Origin: Anaerolineae bacterium
GTDB lineage: Bacteria > Chloroflexota > Anaerolineae > JAADDB01
Assembly (NCBI GenBank): GCA_015490995.1
Contig: WFWT01000069.1
Span: forward strand, 1 to 64,000
Direction of reading: 5' to 3'
DNA: 64,000 nucleotides
The notes beneath the pieces were generated by a model. The model was not told where the DNA came from, ran no database searches, and saw only the letters and a list, made by a program, of their open reading frames with translations. Position 1 is the stretch's first letter; every line of letters starts with the position of its first letter. The position numbers and the translations under genes are program-made. Of this stretch, positions 59,785 to 64,000 are shown in pieces.

Positions 59785-60638
59785 GGTTCTGACATGGCGA
59801 GTGCGTTCTCACGGGTGAAGTAGGCCATCAGGGCTTCTCGCCAGGGGCGGAGGGTAATGCCCAGGCGAGGTCCTATGGTGTTGCGCAGGACCGCGTGCCG
59901 GGGCGGAGTGGCCCGTCGCGGCCATTGGTGGTGCTGGATGGGGATGACCGGGATGTGTCCCTGGCCGGCAAGCTCCAGCACGGCCCGCGCGTATTCGTAT
60001 CGTGAGCAATATCCTGTGTTCACAAAGTGATACACGCCGTAATGTCGAGTTTCGATCAAGTGGGCGATAGCTTGGGCCAGGTCCAGCGCATACGTGGGGT
60101 TGCCGAACTCATCGGCCACCACGCGCAAACGCCCCCACCGCGCGGCCGCCGCGAGGATTTTGGTGATGAAGTTGTTCCCCTTGTGGAAGTAAAGCCAGGC
60201 AGTTCGCACAATGTAATGCCGCGGCCACAGGGTTCGCACCAGATGTTCCCCGGCCCACTTGGAACGGGCATACGTGTTTACCGGGCCGGTGGCGTCAAAT
60301 TCGGTGTACACCCGCCCTGGATCGCCGGGAAAGACCTCGTTGGTGCTGACGTGCACTAAGTCCGCGTTGGCCGCTCGTGCGGCCAGGGCAAGGTTTTGCG
60401 CGCCCCACGCGTTCACCGCAAAGGCCGCTTCCGGTTGGTCCTCCGCGGCGTCCACGTGCGTCCAGGCTGCCGCGTTGATGATCACGTCTGGGCGCAGCCC
60501 GGCAATGTGTGGGATCACCTGTGGGTCTGTGATATCCCCTTCCTCGCGGGCAAGCGCGATGACCTCATGCACGGGGTGTAACACCTCTTGTAACGCGCGG
60601 CCCAGCTGGCCGCGAGCGCCGGTTATCACCACGCGCAT
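59781..60638 (-). CDS. rmlD: dTDP-4-dehydrorhamnose reductase
   Basis: A 285-residue short-chain reductase making dTDP-L-rhamnose. VVITGARGQLGRALQEVL (residues 3-20), DVIINAAAWTHVDAAEDQPE (in parts), LVHVSTNEVFPGD (T/Y site), YARSKWAGEHLV and VRTAWLYFHKGNNFITKIL. The ATG at 60638 follows GGAGGGGATC; the longer upstream reading is not used. No rmlABC nearby. Confidence 0.93.
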   Translation of the reverse strand: MRVVITGARGQLGRALQEVLHPVHEVIALAREEGDITDPQVIPHIAGLRPDVIINAAAWTHVDAAEDQPEAAFAVNAWGAQNLALAARAANADLVHVSTNEVFPGDPGRVYTEFDATGPVNTYARSKWAGEHLVRTLWPRHYIVRTAWLYFHKGNNFITKILAAAARWGRLRVVADEFGNPTYALDLAQAIAHLIETRHYGVYHFVNTGYCSRYEYARAVLELAGQGHIPVIPIQHHQWPRRATPPRHAVLRNTIGPRLGITLRPWREALMAYFTRENALAMSEP

Positions 60639-61040
60639 GATCCCCTCCGATGACGTGCGTTCTGTTGGGTCGTCCGCCCTGCGTGGGTGACTCTGGCAGG
60701 AGGATATCTCTAACAAAGAGCTACGTTCCACCCGCCAAGCCGATTGTAACCCAACCGCTGCCCATGTGAAAAGCCCGTTGGGCTCCGTTTTCCCGGGCGG
60801 TGTGGGGGGCAGATATTTGCTCTTCCCCTTGGACCTGTGGTATACCCATCCACACCCCCGCGCTCCACCGGGCAACGCAGCCCTCCGCCTCACCGCGCGT
60901 GGCATGACGCGTTGTTCCCGCTGGCCGTCACATCGAGGTCGGTGATGTGTAGCAACCGGTCAAATGAGTAGGGTAGACGTGTCCTTTGTGGACAGGATGA
61001 ACAGCGTGGCGACACCATGACGGCAGGAGGAGGTGCACAC
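60639..61040. other. Intergenic region, rmlD and ilvD
   Basis: 402 bp between divergent genes. A weak plus-strand promoter is possible (TTGCTC 60817-60822, 18-nt spacer, TATACC 60841-60846). On the minus strand TACAAT (60748-60743) lies near rmlD with a poor -35. No leader peptide or T-box was seen for ilvD. Confidence 0.4.
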
Positions 61041-62753
61041 ATGCGGGTGAACGGGGAGACCACCACACGTCGACGGATGCGGTCGGATATTATTAAGCGC
61101 GGCTTTGAGCGGGCGCCCCACCGCAGCTTGTTGCGGGCAACCGGAGTTATCCAGAGCGACGAGGACTTCGATAAACCTTTTATCGCCATCGTGAACTCTT
61201 ATGTGGACATCGTGCCGGGACACGTGCACTTGCAGGAGTTTGGGGAAGTGGTCCGTCAGGCCGTGCGGGAGGCCGGTGGTGTACCCTTTATGTTCAACAC
61301 CATCGGGGTGGATGATGGTATCGCTATGGGGCATTTTGGCATGAAATACTCCCTCCCCAGCCGGGAGCTGATCGCGGATTCGGTGGAGACGATGATCAAC
61401 GCGCATTTCTTTGATGCCATGATCTGTATCCCCAATTGCGATAAAATTACGCCGGGCATGCTGATGGCCGCGGTGCGGGTGAACATACCCACGATTTTCA
61501 TTTCCGGTGGTCCCATGGCCGCAGGGCGCATGCCGGACGGTCGGGTCGTGGACTTGATCAGCGTCTTCGAGGGGGTTGGGGCGTATAAGGCCGGCCGGAT
61601 CGACGACAACGAGCTGGCCCTTCTGGAGCGGGTGGCATGTCCGGGGTGTGGGTCCTGTTCAGGGCTCTTTACCGCGAACAGTATGAACTCTATCTGTGAA
61701 GCGTTGGGCATCGCGTTGCCGGGTAACGGCACCGTGCTGGCCACGGACCCGCGGCGGAAAGAGCTGGCAAAACAGGCAGCACGACAGATCCTGTACCTGT
61801 GGGAGAACGACATTCGCCCGCGGGACATCATCACCGAAAAGGCACTGGATAACGCCTTCGCTCTGGACATGGCCATGGGCGGTTCGACGAACACGATCCT
61901 GCACCTTATGGCCATCGCACACGAGGCGGGCATTGATTATCCCCTCCGTCGCATTGACGAAATTAGCCGACGGACACCGAACCTCTGCCGGATTGCGCCC
62001 TCTTCCCCCTACCACATGGAGGACCTGGACCGGGCAGGGGGCATCAGCGCGGTTCTCTGGGAGTTGGCCAAAAAGTCCGGGTCCCTCCACCTGGACACCC
62101 TGACCGTCACAGGCCGCACATTAGGGGAGAACATTTACGGTCACGATACCCGTGACCCCGATGTGGTACGTCCTCTGGAGAACGCTTACAGCCCGGATGG
62201 AGGCCTGGCAATCCTTTTTGGCAACCTGGCTCCGGAGGGGGCGGTGGTGAAAACCGCCGGGGTCTCGCCCAAAATGATGGTCCACCGGGGGCCGGCGATT
62301 GTGTTCAACTCCCAGGAAGAGGCGGTGGAGGGTATCCTCAACGGCAAGGTGAAGCCAGGTCACGTGGTGGTCATCCGTTACGAGGGGCCCAAAGGGGGGC
62401 CTGGAATGCAGGAGATGCTCGCACCCACGTCCCAGATCATGGGGATGGGCCTAGGTGAGTCGGTTGCCCTTATTACCGACGGCCGTTTCAGCGGAGGCAC
62501 CCGCGGCGCGTGTGTGGGCCATGTGAGTCCTGAAGCCGCTGCCGGAGGTCCCATTGCGTTGGTGGAAGATGGCGATATAATTGTGATCGACATCCCGAAC
62601 CGGCGCCTGGACGTCATGCTTTCAGAGAGCGAGCTGGCCGAGCGACGACGGCGCTGGCGACCGGTGACCCGGGATAACCTGCCGCCCTATCTCCGCCGGT
62701 ACGCGCGCATGGCCACCTCGGCCAGTCAAGGGGCTATTCTGCGATGGGAATAA
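61041..62753 (+). CDS. ilvD: Dihydroxy-acid dehydratase
   Basis: A 570-residue iron-sulfur enzyme of Val/Ile synthesis. [20 protein letters not shown] opens the domain, cluster ligands are in [14 protein letters not shown] and [18 protein letters not shown], then [38 protein letters not shown] and [24 protein letters not shown] at 61041 follows AGGAGGAGGTG; the upstream ATG at 61017 lacks a site. Confidence 0.97.
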   Translation: MRVNGETTTRRRMRSDIIKRGFERAPHRSLLRATGVIQSDEDFDKPFIAIVNSYVDIVPGHVHLQEFGEVVRQAVREAGGVPFMFNTIGVDDGIAMGHFGMKYSLPSRELIADSVETMINAHFFDAMICIPNCDKITPGMLMAAVRVNIPTIFISGGPMAAGRMPDGRVVDLISVFEGVGAYKAGRIDDNELALLERVACPGCGSCSGLFTANSMNSICEALGIALPGNGTVLATDPRRKELAKQAARQILYLWENDIRPRDIITEKALDNAFALDMAMGGSTNTILHLMAIAHEAGIDYPLRRIDEISRRTPNLCRIAPSSPYHMEDLDRAGGISAVLWELAKKSGSLHLDTLTVTGRTLGENIYGHDTRDPDVVRPLENAYSPDGGLAILFGNLAPEGAVVKTAGVSPKMMVHRGPAIVFNSQEEAVEGILNGKVKPGHVVVIRYEGPKGGPGMQEMLAPTSQIMGMGLGESVALITDGRFSGGTRGACVGHVSPEAAAGGPIALVEDGDIIVIDIPNRRLDVMLSESELAERRRRWRPVTRDNLPPYLRRYARMATSASQGAILRWE

Positions 62754-63439
62754 CTTCCCTGTGGCAACGGGTATTGCACAAGATATGGAAGTGGTGGCCG
62801 AGGCGGGGTGGGCCCTATGATCGACGGCCTTCCCCGCCTCGTTTGGTGTTGCGAGAACGGGTATTCGATGTCCGGATCGGCCCCCAATATCGTCGCGGGG
62901 TCTTCATTGACGTGCAAAACCTCTATTGGGGCATGCGATCCTTTCACCCCCAGGCATGGATTGATTACTGGCAATTGCAGCACTTCCTCCGCCAGGATGG
63001 GGCAACGGTAACCCTGAGCGCGTTTACGTACTACGACCCGGACAATAAATCGCAAGTGGATTTCATCCACGCCTTGAGCCTGATGGGATATCGGGTGGTC
63101 GCCCGCCCGCTGCGCCGCCTGGCCAGCGGCGCAGTAAAGGGGGACATCGACTTGGAGTTGGCCCTGGCCGTGCTGGACGAGGCTCCCTACCTGGACGAGA
63201 TTGTGCTGGTCACCGGCGATGGTGATTTCGTTCCCCTGGTGAACCGGTTGGTCCAGCAGGGGAAGCTGGTGAAGGTGATTGGGCCCGATAAAGTGACCGC
63301 ACCGGAGTTGATTTGGGCGTGCCACGAGTTCATCAACCTCTCCCAGATCGAAGGAGTGGTCATGGTGGGCGAGAAAACCAAATCCGCGGCCTCCCCTCCC
63401 GCTACCGACAATGAGGGGGACAAGGACACGGAAACGTAA
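62744..63439 (+). CDS. NYN-domain (LabA/DUF88-like) protein
   Basis: A 231-residue protein. The NYN/PIN fold is clear: [54 protein letters not shown] and [20 protein letters not shown] provide the acidic metal site of a putative nuclease. A Lys/Ser/Pro-rich tail follows. It starts 10 bp before the ilvD stop. The C-terminal tail is not conserved in sequence here. Confidence 0.88.
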   Translation: MGITSLWQRVLHKIWKWWPRRGGPYDRRPSPPRLVLRERVFDVRIGPQYRRGVFIDVQNLYWGMRSFHPQAWIDYWQLQHFLRQDGATVTLSAFTYYDPDNKSQVDFIHALSLMGYRVVARPLRRLASGAVKGDIDLELALAVLDEAPYLDEIVLVTGDGDFVPLVNRLVQQGKLVKVIGPDKVTAPELIWACHEFINLSQIEGVVMVGEKTKSAASPPATDNEGDKDTET

Positions 63440-63460
63440 CGCGCCGTGCTGAAGAAAGAA

Positions 63461-63500
63461 AGCGTTCGGAAATCGAGGATCCTCGCGTCCTCACCCTTCC
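63461..63500 (+). repeat. Copy 4 of the dispersed intergenic element
   Basis: AGCGTTCGGAAATCGAGGAT (63461-63480) is followed by CCTCACCCTTCCCC, matching the head-plus-pyrimidine layout of the other copies. Confidence 0.4.
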
Positions 63501-64000
63501 CCATCGCCTCCCTTTCGGCGATATATCAGGAAGCGTTCCACCTGAGTTTCCAGGATGTACGTCCGCTGCAACCAGCGTGCCAGGGCAGGGAAGTAACGCA
63601 ATTGAGCGCGCGAATCTTCTCGCTCCACCGCAGTGACGTCCTGGGTAGCCACCACGATGTAGCGCGGGGGGCTCCGGCGGAGGGCCTGAAGGGCTTCCTG
63701 TTGCCAACGTGGTGTCCACGGGTTGGCCACGTCGATGCTCAGGGGGAGGTCGTAAATGAACCGAGTGGCGGGCCTGCGTTCGGCAAAAAGATAGATGGCC
63801 GGTTCAAACCCCCACACCCAAATGTGGTCCTGCGCTCGCGAGCGCTTGCTCAGAAATTGCGCTACTTCCCAGTCCCCTTGTAAGGAGAAGTGCCCTCGCC
63901 CGTACGTGCCGTAAGCGGGAAAGGCGCGTTCTAAAGGAGCGCCCTGGAGCAGTACTTTTAAGGTGGCCGGCAGTTCGGAGGGCAGGTACAGGAACGCTAT
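63491..64000 (-). CDS. ArnT/GT39-like membrane glycosyltransferase, C-terminal part only
   Basis: The reading frame enters from beyond the right edge and ends at 63491; about 169 residues are visible. It contains the WVWGFEPAIYLFAERRPATR stretch and FIYDLPLSIDVANPW, YIVVATQDVTAVE and FPALARWLQRTYILETQVER, typical of the soluble C-terminal domain of ArnT/PMT-type transferases. The membrane part lies outside the window. Confidence 0.75.
   Translation of the reverse strand: MAFLYLPSELPATLKVLLQGAPLERAFPAYGTYGRGHFSLQGDWEVAQFLSKRSRAQDHIWVWGFEPAIYLFAERRPATRFIYDLPLSIDVANPWTPRWQQEALQALRRSPPRYIVVATQDVTAVEREDSRAQLRYFPALARWLQRTYILETQVERFLIYRRKGGDGEG

Overview
The window looks like a chromosomal segment of a GC-rich bacterium, most likely a thermophilic member of Chloroflexota. 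Three things point there: an FMN riboswitch placed in front of a complete THI5-type ABC transporter (the ribXY arrangement), a Thermus-like LysW-dependent lysine route (homocitrate synthase, LysJ, LysK), and LuxR-Kelch regulators. The taxonomic call is inference. Gene density is high, most genes have purine-rich ribosome binding sites, and no prophage, transposase, rRNA operon or CRISPR array was seen.

Layout. 1-2800: a truncated FAD-linked oxidase, a SAM methylase-MazG fusion and tRNA-Gln. 2960-6170: FMN riboswitch with terminator, then a riboflavin-type ABC transporter (permease, lipoprotein, ATPase). 6250-11640: a D-2-hydroxyacid dehydrogenase, a UroD-family protein, enolase, a THEP1 NTPase and an NDP-sugar epimerase. 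11860-17760: tRNA-Leu, a possible attenuated RNA, tRNA-Cys, heptamer repeats, a Cys-containing leader peptide with a long hairpin, then a sulfite reductase / beta-grasp / APS reductase triple fusion and two siroheme genes. 17930-21760: TatA, a DHQ dehydratase with a relic second domain, a CDGSH protein, homocitrate synthase, two tiny ORFs between terminators, and an OB-fold/Zn-ribbon protein. 22120-25600: a PHP protein and an operon of a probable selenocysteine glutaredoxin with a response regulator and sensor kinase. 25750-30810: a macrodomain protein, then hisF-lysJ-lysK-MFS. 30830-35650: a candidate small RNA, a CtpA-type protease, SmpB, oligoendopeptidase F and a Trm112-like protein. 35719-41330: RNase Z, RtcA, a homocysteine methyltransferase/MTHFR fusion and YvcK. 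41430-44930: glycolytic run gap-pgk-(Zn protein)-tpiA. 45000-50640: a membrane metalloprotease, a two-domain PLD protein, ilvE with a cupin, and a polytopic membrane protein with a DUF1858 protein. 50780-64000: MutL, a LuxR-TM-Kelch regulator with a HEAT-like protein, acyl-CoA dehydrogenase, a coiled-coil protein, a DUF389 protein with two USP domains, a glycosyltransferase and RmlD, ilvD with a NYN protein, and a truncated ArnT-like glycosyltransferase.

Three things stand out. First, the sulfur locus: one polypeptide carries both APS reductase and sulfite reductase with an internal MoaD/ThiS-like domain, and its upstream region holds a putative cysteine leader peptide plus a promoter-terminator unit with a competing fold next to tRNA-Cys. 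Second, a glutaredoxin-like gene with an in-frame TGA at the first cysteine of the CxxC motif, followed at the right distance by a bacterial SECIS-like hairpin and coupled by ATGA overlap to a two-component system. Third, several small structured or micro-ORF transcription units (30.9 kb, 21.0 kb, 21.2 kb) with recognisable promoters or terminators and no known identity.
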